64,000 nucleotides of DNA, from positions 15,991,576-16,055,575 of the forward strand of contig NC_049980.1 in assembly GCF_000003815.2 (NCBI RefSeq), given 5' to 3'. Within the stretch, counting starts at the first letter, position 1. The number at the start of each line of letters is the position of its first letter. The DNA comes from Branchiostoma floridae. Taxonomy: Eukaryota > Chordata > Leptocardii > Amphioxiformes > Branchiostomatidae. The translations under genes and the position numbers were made by a program. Of this stretch, positions 34,401 through 43,800 are shown piece by piece. Below the pieces are notes generated by a model. It searched no databases. It was not told where the DNA came from and saw only the letters and a program-made list of their open reading frames with translations.

Positions 34401-36301
34401 GTACATGAGCTTGGATCCTACAAACAAGACACACAAAGTCTGCATTTTAGAGGGTCAACAGTGATTCAAAGATGTCTTTTTGAGAACTGTAGAACTTCAC
34501 TTTCAGAGATAAAATTGACATGACACATTATATTACACACAAACTATGTACTTGAACTATGGGGCTGATATGCTGTAAGCTTACTGACCTGATTGACCTA
34601 AATGATCTGAACACTCTTTGGCTATTACCCCTGAACACTCTTGATACAAGTAGCTTTAAATTAAATCCCACATAGCACTATTCAATCATGATTACAATAA
34701 GTATGCAATAAGTAGGAAAACACCAACCTGTGATCCACCATGTTGAACAGATAGGAGACCTGCTCCAACAACAGTGGCCAGCTGTCTGCACGGTTCACAA
34801 CAATGGTGATAAATGGGTGGGGAGGGGTCCTGGAATAGAGCAGTGGGTGCACATGTAAACACATGGGTATTTTGAGACATAACAAAAGAAGTTATAATTT
34901 GGATGTTGCTACTGAAATCTGGGGTCTATTTCAAGATAGCATTATCAGAAATGAAGTTTGGTGAGGCATCAGATTCAGAATGAACAATCTTCAGTCCGGT
35001 AGTACCCATCTTGGTACAATTTACCTCATCTGAAATGGACAACAGTAGGTTCGCTCCTTCTGCAGACAGCTAAGCACCTGGAGTACCAGCAAATCTGACA
35101 CAGCTTTCAGGACAGCTGTTAGATTCCTATAAAGATAAAGTCAGCTTGGGCAGAGGCAAGGCAAATCAAGTAAAGCATCCATTACTTGTATCACTATATG
35201 ATGCATGCATTTAGTACACCCATTTCAACACAATCCCCAAAGAAATTGAGATGAATTCTTATAAAATATTTCTTCCAACATATTGCTTGTCTGAAGTTGC
35301 CTGCTTCTACTTAACTTATAACGTATAAGTAGTTCTCAACCTGGGGGTATGCCAACTGCACTGTCACCATACCTCCATCCTACAAAGATGAGGGAAAATC
35401 AGATGCAATGTACTTTTACTTAGATACTACACCCATTGCAAATCTTTGTATTAACAGAGTCATAGGCGCAACTTGTACAAGCTGACCACATGCACAGCTA
35501 TATATTCATTTATGACTATGACAAAGCATACCTTCCGGAGGGTACAATATTCAATACCCCATTGACGACATATTCCCAGTCTGCATGTTTCTGGTACACC
35601 AGTGTTACCAGAGCCTCGCAGCAGGCAGAGTTGACTATAGGGTCAGCATCAGTACTCTTATCCCATAGCAGGGACAGTTCTGCAATCTGTCAGTAAAGAC
35701 AAAATAGGTGGTACAACATGTAATTGGCTCCTATATCAATTAACGATACCGCAACAGGCGGAAAGAGGTAGCACTTCAAAAGACAATGATGCACATATTC
35801 AGATTGTAACACTATGGTGCAATTGCTCAATTTTGTAGCATCCTCATTCTAAAAACAATTATATAACTGGCCTGGTAGATATTAAAAATGATAAAATTTT
35901 TGGAAAAAGTACCTTTGGTGTGCCTGCAGTGATCTCAGTTTTCCCCGCCTTTGTAACCACCTGCTGGAACAACCTGGCAACCGCCTGCATCATTTTAGAC
36001 AGACAAGGCAAATTGACATCATGGCATTTGAAACTTTCTCCATTGAACACATTATAATATTCACATGCACTTCTCATCTGTAAAGCAAGTTCAATTTCAA
36101 TTTCCTCACTGTCTTTTTATAAAGGTCACTTCAATTTCCTGATATGAGAAAGTTCAGTTTGACAAGGTATTCGTCAGCGATATTACGGTATGTTGAAATA
36201 TTTGTAACGTTTTGCAAAACTTAGAAAGGGGGAGGGGTGCACCTCACCTGGTTCTGGATGGATGGATTAGCAAAGTCCAGCCTCTTCCTCAAGTCCTCCA
36301 T
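13497..36301 (-). CDS. FOCAD: Focadhesin
   Basis: Forty coding exons join in phase to 1,789 residues (human 1,801): 36301-36248, 35984-35913, 35686-35532, 35126-35025, 34829-34728, 34417-34225, 34089-33883, 33562-33475, 33269-33070, 32504-32250, 31974-31870, 31360-31259, 30848-30724, 30190-30005, 29827-29752, 29190-29140, 28939-28856, 28701-28563, 28443-28255, 28013-27892, 27008-26916, 26545-26457, 26280-26239, 26040-25815, 25550-25222, 24798-24657, 24350-24231, 23903-23781, 23383-23306, 22999-22825, 22493-22413, 22149-22024, 21722-21607, 20775-20434, 20188-20002, 16079-15967, 15680-15578, 14285-14173, 13895-13823, 13588-13497. Diagnostic matches to the family include the N-terminal RKRLDFANPSIQ, LRLLTSLWE, MPRGVYHSA, VAGIP-F-L--YE-NKQPG, PPVNWAAIL-PLMRL and the C-terminal VWTRAY. 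The protein is an alpha-helical repeat protein linked to focal adhesions (vinculin) and to stability of the SKI RNA-decay complex. Exon 18 encodes a Glu-rich linker from a GAG-type repeat. Intron 35 (16080-20001) is the largest and full of repeats. Confidence 0.96.
14483..15260. mobile_element. 778-bp MITE with TA target duplication (Tc1/mariner or pogo type)
   Basis: The ends CAGTCAAACCTGCC and GGCAGGTTTGACTG are inverted and flanked by TA on both sides (14481-14482 and 15261-15262). The body repeats 'GCGACCACC' near the arms and holds a tandem duplication near 14780-14835. There is no transposase frame. It lies in FOCAD intron 38 and is related to the element at 27169-27759. Confidence 0.8.
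15683..15704. repeat. (CAAA)n microsatellite
   Basis: Five tandem CAAA units lie directly next to the acceptor of FOCAD exon 37 (exon end 15680). On the minus strand they form the TTTG-rich tract ahead of the splice site. Confidence 0.8.
16575..16950. repeat. Cluster of a 15-bp dispersed motif
   Basis: TAATTTACGTTACCA occurs exactly at 16575-16589, 16764-16778, 16919-16933 and 16936-16950, with a fifth copy at 19353-19367, all within FOCAD intron 35 and all in the same orientation. The core ACGTTACCA recurs elsewhere in the window (for example near 54297 and 63500). It looks like a subunit of an unclassified intronic repeat. Confidence 0.65.
17105..17310 (-). repeat. tRNA-derived SINE-like copy
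   Basis: It shares the TTCGAA-type B box (CGGGATTCGAACCCG on the plus strand) and the 'GAGTAAGAACAGAAAGAAACAAC' tail region with the copies at 5500-5770 and 17330-17585. It is diverged in the head and sits in FOCAD intron 35. Confidence 0.65.
17330..17585 (-). repeat. tRNA-derived SINE-like copy, adjacent to the previous one
   Basis: It includes the GTGTGGCACATACTAGCC and CAGGGCCGGCGTGGGAACC tail parts, the B-box region and the 'AAAAGCTC...GTTGGCGTGGTCAG' head seen at 5700-5735. It is in the same orientation as its neighbour, so the pair may be a nested or tandem insertion. Confidence 0.65.
18430..18715. repeat. Palindrome-rich segment
   Basis: It contains AAAACCACC...GGTGGTTTT, a CGACACCGG/CCGGTGTCG palindrome series with a direct GGTGCCGGTGTCGAT duplication, and a GACCAATCAGA/TCTGATTGGTC pair. 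It is a composite inverted-repeat element of unknown class inside FOCAD intron 35, with no coding potential. Confidence 0.5.
21051..21585. mobile_element. 527-bp MITE with TTAA target duplication (piggyBac-like)
   Basis: Perfect 16-bp ends AGGGGCATTCCACTCC and its complement (21055-21070 and 21566-21581) are flanked by TTAA at 21051-21054 and 21582-21585. It lies in FOCAD intron 33, only about 22 bases beyond exon 33, and has no transposase frame. TTAA duplication and precise ends suggest mobilisation by a piggyBac-type enzyme (inference). Confidence 0.85.
27167..27761. mobile_element. 591-bp MITE with TA target duplication
   Basis: The ends CAGTCAAACCTGT and ACAGGTTTGACTG are inverted, with 'AGCGGCCACC'/'GAGTGGCCGCT' just inside and TA on both flanks. 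It lies in FOCAD intron 20. It shares terminal sequence with 14483-15260 but has a different core. Confidence 0.8.
32600..32945. repeat. Degenerate minisatellite (FOCAD intron 9)
   Basis: Several diverged units of about 40-60 bp share 'TGGCATTCAGCACCAAGGA' followed by 'CAGATACTT'. The unit is the same as in the array at 55365-55790. Confidence 0.6.
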
Positions 36302-36943
36302 AGCTTAGAAACAAGTTCTGCACTTCTCGTCTCCTAATAGGAACAAACTATCTCATGATCAAGCACTCCGCACATTCCCATCCAGGACAGGACAGCTGAT
36401 GATGACAACGTGTTGCCGCTTTCTTAGATGACCTCCAGTGACCCGAAATGTCAAAGTTGATGATGATGGTGCTTCTGACATTTGCTTTAACGAACAACTA
36501 AAAACTGCATAACGGATTTTTTGTAACTCTCCAATATCAAACGTAACTGTTATATAACGTAATATGGGTATCTTTTCGCTAACATGTGACATAGTAGATC
36601 GATGTTGTTTTACTAATTTGGGATAATTCAAAACATCCCCTATTTTCATTGGTATATTCCGCGGTCAGAGTTCAATAAACGGCGGGATGGGTCGTGACAA
36701 GTATATTGGTATCACTTTCAACTAAGGACTAAGGTGTGTGTGTGTTTGTGATACGTATACCATTAACATTAGATTGATGATGCACATAAGCGCTGTGTCA
36801 CGTAACGCCAAAATGTGCACGATTTCATTTTGTTCGGTGTGATATTTTTATCGTCAGCCCTCCTGGCCTGGTAACGTTAAGTGGGGAGGGGTGCACAGGA
36901 CACGGGCAGACTCCTGTGAGAATTTGCTCTTATAATATCGGGT

Positions 36944-37072
36944 GTATTTTGCTGGCCTGGTATCCAACCGTAATATAGCTCCCGAGTCTCTTCTCTCCTC
37001 TTCGCATATTGCGAAGAGGAGAGAAGAGACTCCGGAGCTATATTATGGCTGGATACCAGGCTAGTATTTTGC
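36944..37072. mobile_element. 111-bp hairpin element with 9-bp target duplication (family member b)
   Basis: The body at 36953-37063 has arms of about 50 bp, running from TGGCCTGGTATCC to GGATACCAGGCTA, around an ATATT loop. GTATTTTGC is repeated exactly at 36944-36952 and 37064-37072. The very high arm identity suggests a young insertion. Confidence 0.8.
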
Positions 37073-37089
37073 AGCCAGTATACCAAAGT

Positions 37090-37300
37090 GTGGGTAATGA
37101 GGCTGTTTAACGTGGTCGAGGCACTTCCTAGAGCACTGGACCCCCGTTTTACGTCCCTCCCGGAAGACGATTTCGTGGAAAGCTTCGTGAGGCTACAGCA
37201 ATCCGGACGTCCTTGGTTGGTCCCCCATCCAAGTACTGTCCGCGTTGCTTAACAGTAACTTCCGTGATCGAAGGATCGGGTGTAACAACGCGCCACTTAT
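37090..37300 (-). repeat. 5S rRNA-like SINE fragment
   Basis: On the plus strand CCCCCATCCAAGTACT, then GCTTAAC and TTCCGTGATCGAAGGATCGGG follow the order of the complement of 5S rRNA. A non-5S stretch ('GAGCACTGGACCCCCGTTTTACG') precedes it. This is too diverged for a functional 5S gene and fits a 5S-derived SINE or pseudogene. Confidence 0.5.
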
Positions 37301-37898
37301 GCAATTTACGTAAACATAGACTTTAAGTTCTCAAAACGGTATGCAGTAGTTATTTATTTAGCAAATGTGTCGGTAAATTTCTCATAAAGATCCTGGTGAA
37401 AACCGCATGGCCGTACCATAATTTTAGAGATAAGCTGAGGCAAGTCCGAGTGTGCAGACATGCTAGTCCGTTCCTGTCCGTTGACAGTGGGCACAGTCGG
37501 TGGCACATGACCAAACTGTCACAGGGCCTATATGAAGTGAGTTTTCCCATGAGGTGTCGGATGCATGTCATAAAAACGTTACCATTTGTTATGTGGCAAG
37601 GAATTATGTCCTGAAATAGTAATGCCAATTTTTCTTGCAATGAGGCAGTGCATTTATGTCAATCAAACCTGATGTGTTATATTTTGAAATCAGACTGACC
37701 TATTTAAAGTCCTTAGCACATAAAATCAGCCTCATTACTAAAAAAAATTGGGTATGTACTGGCTGCACATAATAAACCAGATGTATTATTATTATCCTTC
37801 GAGTAAACGTTATCCATGGGGTTTTGTTGTAAAACTAAAACTTATTCTATTAACATAAAAATTGATTTCTATTCCATCGATCATCTGCAGTAACCAAC

Positions 37899-40800
37899 AT
37901 GTCAGAAGATGGGCAGGCCCCAAGGAAGCGATTGTCCCTCAAGTCAAGAAAAGCCAACAAGAAGGCAAAACTGGATGATACAGATAAGAAGACAATGTCA
38001 CACAGGCCTTCAAGTTCAACATCAAGTAGCAGCAGTAACTCCATCATGTCTGCATTTGCTAGACAGAAAGTTCCAACCTTTGCCTCCTGTCCAGTTTGTA
38101 ACAAGCGCCTTCCAATATCTTGGATGAATAGTCACCTTGACAATGGCTGCCTACAAAGTGTAGATTCTGAAAACGTCTGCAAGCAAATGGTGCCGCAGGG
38201 TAATGCTACGAACCCTGCTACAAAATATGTAGATGCTGTATTTAAAAATGATAAGGTTAATGACTGTGACATATTTGAGGATGATATGCAAGTTGAAAGT
38301 TTGGCATCTCCCTCCAGGCCTAGTGAAGAAAATGTCTGCAAATCAGCAACCAAGAGGAAACACCAGCCAATGGGATCCACCAGCCCTTACTTCAAGAAGA
38401 CCACGCCTCCCCCAAGGCCAAGCATAGATGGAGAAAAATTAGCATCTATGAGTAAGAAGATTTCAAAGCTTTCAAGGAAACTTAAAGCTGATAGACCAGC
38501 CCAAAGCAGATATAAGAATAAAAGAACCAAACCTGTTGAAAAGGAAGAAATGACAAATGTTGATCAACATCAGGAGACCCAAGAATCACATACATGTACC
38601 AATTCTGTTTCAGTACTAAAAAAAAGCGTCAAGACAACAAATACAAGAGACTGCAAAGTTGTATCATTACCAAATATGGGTGCCAACTTTTTGTACTTAG
38701 ATGTCAAAGAGCTGCTTCCAAATTTTGATGATGTAATTGCCCAGGAATTGGCCTTATTTCAAATGTCACAAACAAGCAATGCAGATGAAAGAGATATCAA
38801 TGCTGGTTTGCCAAGTGACAATATTGTCAAAGAAGATGTGCTACCAGATGTCACTTCTGAACTTTCAAGAGAAGGTGGTGCAACAAGTCATTTGCATGAA
38901 GACATGTCATCAATGGACAGTTCAAGTTTTGATGACTTCAAAAGTCAGTCGTCTGTGCCTTCCAGTCAGTCCCAGGGATTTGTGGAAGATACTATTGACT
39001 CCAGTAAAGGAGAGTCAGTAGATGACTCTGGCCGAGAAGACAAACCAAGAATACCGTATTATCTACAGAATTTCAACACAATTCTGACCAGTGTGTTGGC
39101 CAATGAGAATGACAAAAGCTTGTTTAATGAGGAGGACATGAAGTGTATAGAGGCTTTCAATGGACTGGAGGGTAAGGTTCAAAACTTGAAATCAGTGTAT
39201 ACATCTATGTTAGACTGAAAGCTAGGTCTGACACCAAATTACCATGCAATTACCACAAAGCATCATAGTAATGATTCATCTAATGGCTTTTCCTTGTTGG
39301 GAACTGATGTAGACATTGTTTGTAAGTTGTTCAGTAAGTATAAGCTACTGATATTATCTTATATTCTCTTGTAATAATTGTTAAAATGTGTAATAACATG
39401 CCATGTTGCTTTACACAGAGGCTGCACAGAAGTTGTATGTCCGCCTGTTCCAGAGAAAGTTGACCTGGCATAGACAGGGGAAACTGCAGTATCCAGAGAT
39501 CGCTGAGGACCTCAGCCCTGTGTGCAATATGTTGGTCAAGGAAGGTTTCTTACAAAATGGTAAGAGTCATGTATTAGAATATGTGTACAGTGTACACAAA
39601 TATGTGTACAGTGTACACAAATGCTGCTGCTATACTTAACTGTCAGTCAATCTAATGATATTAGACTTACTTGTTTAATAGCTCCAAAATGTATGACTCT
39701 TGACTCTATCTAATGGGTATAATATGGATGTTGCATAATTTGTAGTGATTCAACACTTGATGCCTTAGTACTTAGATCTTAAGGTATCTTAATGTTTGTC
39801 AAATCTCTTTACTTCATTTCTTTAGAACGTGATTTGACAGATGTGACAGAAGTGCTGCAGCATCTTTCTGCTCCTGACCTGAAGACTTTAGCCAAGTCCC
39901 TCCATATCCCCACCACCTCCCTCCCCAGGGCACAGTTGGTACAGTCCATCCTCAACCATGGCAAGGTACAAAGGACTATATTTGGAGATGGGTCAGCCAT
40001 GATACTCAAAAGGTATGCTTTATTATCACTGCTGCCCATTAAGTAACACATCTTCTCTTATGTGTTCATGGTAGACCATGGCCGTGTGAGATGGCAGTGA
40101 GAGGAGATCGTCACTGTTGTTTTTCAGGCTATGTTCCTTGTAAGTTGAAGTTGAACCTCTCTATTTCTCCTTCCAATATGTCCCAATGCTTAAAGTTAAA
40201 CATTAAAGCTATTATTACCCAACACCAGATGTGTACCAGAGGATTATTGTATGTTTTCTGTTTTACTGAAGAGCCAGGAAGCTACTCGGTGGCTGTGTAA
40301 GGTTGACAAAAGACCCACGGGCAGTGTTCACCCGAGTGCTTCTCCTGTTTAACCTGTCCAGCTCTGCAGAGGAGGAGGAGAAGGGCAGCGGGGGTCAACA
40401 GCAGCTGTAAGTCAGTGCGACTCAGGCAACCTATCCTATACCAGTGTTCTCTTTCTATAAACTTGTGGTGCACGAGATGGAGAGGTCATTGGTTGGATTC
40501 TTGGCATTTCTGGCTGGACATTGTGTCCTTGGGAAACGTACCTGACACATAGCCCGGTATCCAGCCGTATTATAGCTGCCCATTCTCTTCTGTCCTTTCT
40601 GTATTTGCTATGATACGGCTGGATACCAGGCTACCTGACAAAACGTTCTTCATTCCAGCCGATGTGAAAAAATGGGCACCTAAGTTTGGTTGGTTGGGAA
40701 GGTAATTAATGTCCAATGGAAGGAGAGGCATGAGCTACACCTTCCAACACCATGCCAAGCCACAGTGAATAACAACCAACAACCCCTTTGGTCTCAAAAA

Positions 40801-43800
40801 GGCTACGGCCTATGGGACTATCTTTACATTTACCTACAATTAGGCTTCATTGTATAGTTTGATGTTTACTAATAACTAGTAAGTCTAAATTTCTTGATTA
40901 AAGAAAGTCTTTTCTATTTCCATTGACCGGGTATAGACAAACCATTCTAATGGTGAAGATGGGGAAGGTGACATACCCTGACATTCCTATCAACCGACCA
41001 ACCAAGATCTTCCACAGCAGGGAGGATTTACTAAGGTGAGAGACTTGTGCTATCCTTTGTTCAAACCAAGAATCTCTCACATTGTACACAGTGTTAAACT
41101 TGGACTTCTTATCTGCTCTTGCTCTGACAGAGCTGTCCAAATATCCCTGGTGTGTTGTGATTTATGTTATGGAGTCTGATAAAATTGGCAGCATGAAAGT
41201 TACTTAGGTTACATAAAGTTACATAATAATATCAGGACAAGGTCATCTTTAACCCATATCACTTGCTGCATATTGATCTACTGTGCTTTGACCTAACATA
41301 GTGTGTTGTTGAGTCAGTGATTTCTCATAAAACAAAATGACAAAAGACAAAGCCAGTCAATATTTTGCTAGATTTCACATTTAATGCATTGTTAGTGTGA
41401 CTCAAGTTCTATGCATTATCTATTGATAACAAAAGAAAATGTCAAATACAGCTGTACTTTCATTACTGAGCATACATCTTGTCCTTTATCGGAAGATAAC
41501 ATCTGGCCTCTTCTGCGTCCAAATGAGCCGTGCTTTTGGGTAAACAGAGTTGCCTTTTGATACACAATGAAAAGGATTGGCATCATTTGAAGCTAATTTC
41601 ACTCAGCCAATTAAAAAATGGTGGCCAGCACCCATTCCCACCCACTTATTGTGACTGTTAGATTGTTGCTAATAGCCTGTGCACTCGAGCTTGCCCAAGG
41701 TATAGTAGCCCTGTTCCCACTCGTGCCCGGTGTCGCCGAAGTTCAGACGTGACACGGGCAGAGTCGCCTTGTCTGTCAGGTACCCCTCGTCAGCACGCCA
41801 GCGCTTGTCGTTGACATCACAGTTGCAGCGTGGGTTAGCCTTGGCACAGGTGCCTAAAGATTGCAAAAACAGTCATGGCAGATCAGCAAGTGAAAAATGT
41901 TATGCAGAAATGTTATTTCTTGTCCCATGATTCAGAGTAGTTGTCCAAGGGCACTTTAACTTGTCTAGATAATTGAAATAGAAATCTATAAGGTCTATTA
42001 GATGAGTCAGCTTAGAGTGAATTTGGCAAACAGGTTTTTCAGTTCATCTTGCTCAGCTGCAAAAAAGTATAATCTCTTGCAATTGACTGGTCCCATCCAT
42101 AAGCCCCCCAACCTCAGTGAAAGTGTAGAAATACAAAACAAAAGCATAAAAATGCAAATATGCATGCAAACACTCTCTCATTGGTTGAAACTACTGAATG
42201 CCATGCTATCATTGATTGAACTGCTAATTCGGATAGACAGTCAGGACCAGTCTGATGGTTTTTAGCAGCGGAGCTCAGATTAAGATGCTTAAATAAGATG
42301 CCATTGAATATATGGACCTCACATGACTGACAGGTGGGCACTCTACACAACATGTTAGTTCAACTTGAGAATGTTTTGATATAACTTTAATCAGATACTA
42401 GTTATTCTAATATTTCTGTGGCATAAACAATGGGATTATATTCAGTGATCTCTGGTCATACTGGTTATACAAGACAAACAAACAAACAAACCTGTCTCCC
42501 CACATGCACACTTCCCACTGCCAGGGCTGGCCCCTGCCCAGTAGTCCATCTTCTCACCCTGACGACTCTCCCAGCTGGCGTAGGTCACGTCAAGGTCAAG
42601 AATACGGCCATGGATGCCCGAGCTGAAACACTCATACTGAAATTACAAAATGAAAAGTTCAATCTTTATTGATCATGACGAGTTTAACTTGTGAAAAAGT
42701 CAAATCGATGTCTAAAGTTTCATTTCAACCTATCACAAGTGGATAATATTGCTTTCACCAAAGCACCAAAAGTTTGAATAATTTTTTTCACCAAAACTGT
42801 AGTACCTTTTGTAATGACTGTCAGTAAAATGTGGAGTGGTGGAGAGTACATTTCAATGAAGCATTTGTTATCACTTTTTAAATTCCTAAAGACAGTTGCG
42901 AACACATTTCTAAGAATTTCTCTGGTCTAATTTTAGTATAATCATATCAATGAGTTTATGTAACCTTCAAGAACTGCCTGCAGGATTTGGAGGCCTTGAT
43001 CAAGGCTGCAATCTGCTCCATGGAGGCCCCATAGTAGGAGATATCCTTGGAGTAGGACCCTGCTGTCTCAAAGCCATTCACCAACATTCTCTCCTCACTG
43101 TTGTGGCCAACCAACGTGATTCCTGTAGGGAGGTCAAACGTTTAGGAAGAATGCCCCCAACTTTGACTAATAGTCAATGTGATAAACACCAAAAGACAAA
43201 ACAACAGGTCACAGCTCATAGCTTAAAAAGATATTGCATTAGACTGTTTTTGTCAAGTTTGCCAACCCAAGAAGATACATGCATCACATTTGATTGAAAA
43301 ATGTGACTTTGTCAAGTTCTCCAACAAAAGAACAAATATGATTTTTACTAAAAGTGACAAACGCCAGAAGGCTATACAACCTTTTTTGTTTTATGTCCAC
43401 TCACCAGTATCATTGTCGCTTGTCATGTCACAGAAAACCTGGAATGGTTCCACTCCATAGTCAAGATCATCAGGGTCGATGGTGTAGGTCCCTGACTTGG
43501 TGTACCCGTTGTCCTTCAGCTCGGCACAGGATGCAAAAACGTGGGTGTCTGCTCCATGCACAATAAAGGAACAGACAGTAAAGCTATAACAGCAGTAAAG
43601 CTTGAGCCAGCATAATGTCAAGTGACTAACAGCTGACTTATGATTCTTCAACTCTAATTGAAGCCTTCTTTGAACAGGCAAAATATTATTAAAATAAAAT
43701 AATGATATATATAAATAAGATTGGACATTCTAACTTCCAATGTTCTGGTAGAGGGTTACCTGTTCCTTGGTCCTTCCGTGGCTTTACAATTTCCTGCACT

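Larger units (their letters stand above)
36302..37890. promoter_or_regulatory. Divergent FOCAD/FAN1 upstream region
   Basis: The start codons of FOCAD (minus) and FAN1 (plus) are 1.6 kb apart. Near FOCAD an inverted CCAAT (ATTGG at about 36649) and a GC-rich stretch are present. FAN1 has an acceptor just before its ATG (exon starts 37891), so a 5' UTR exon lies further left, unidentified. The interval also holds a hairpin element and a 5S-like repeat. Confidence 0.4.

Noticed and set aside
36359..36649. Minus-strand 96-codon frame just upstream of FOCAD
   Set aside because: It lies in the probable 5' UTR/promoter and is out of line with the family's N-terminus, which begins at 36301. It might be an upstream frame in the leader, but nothing supports a protein.
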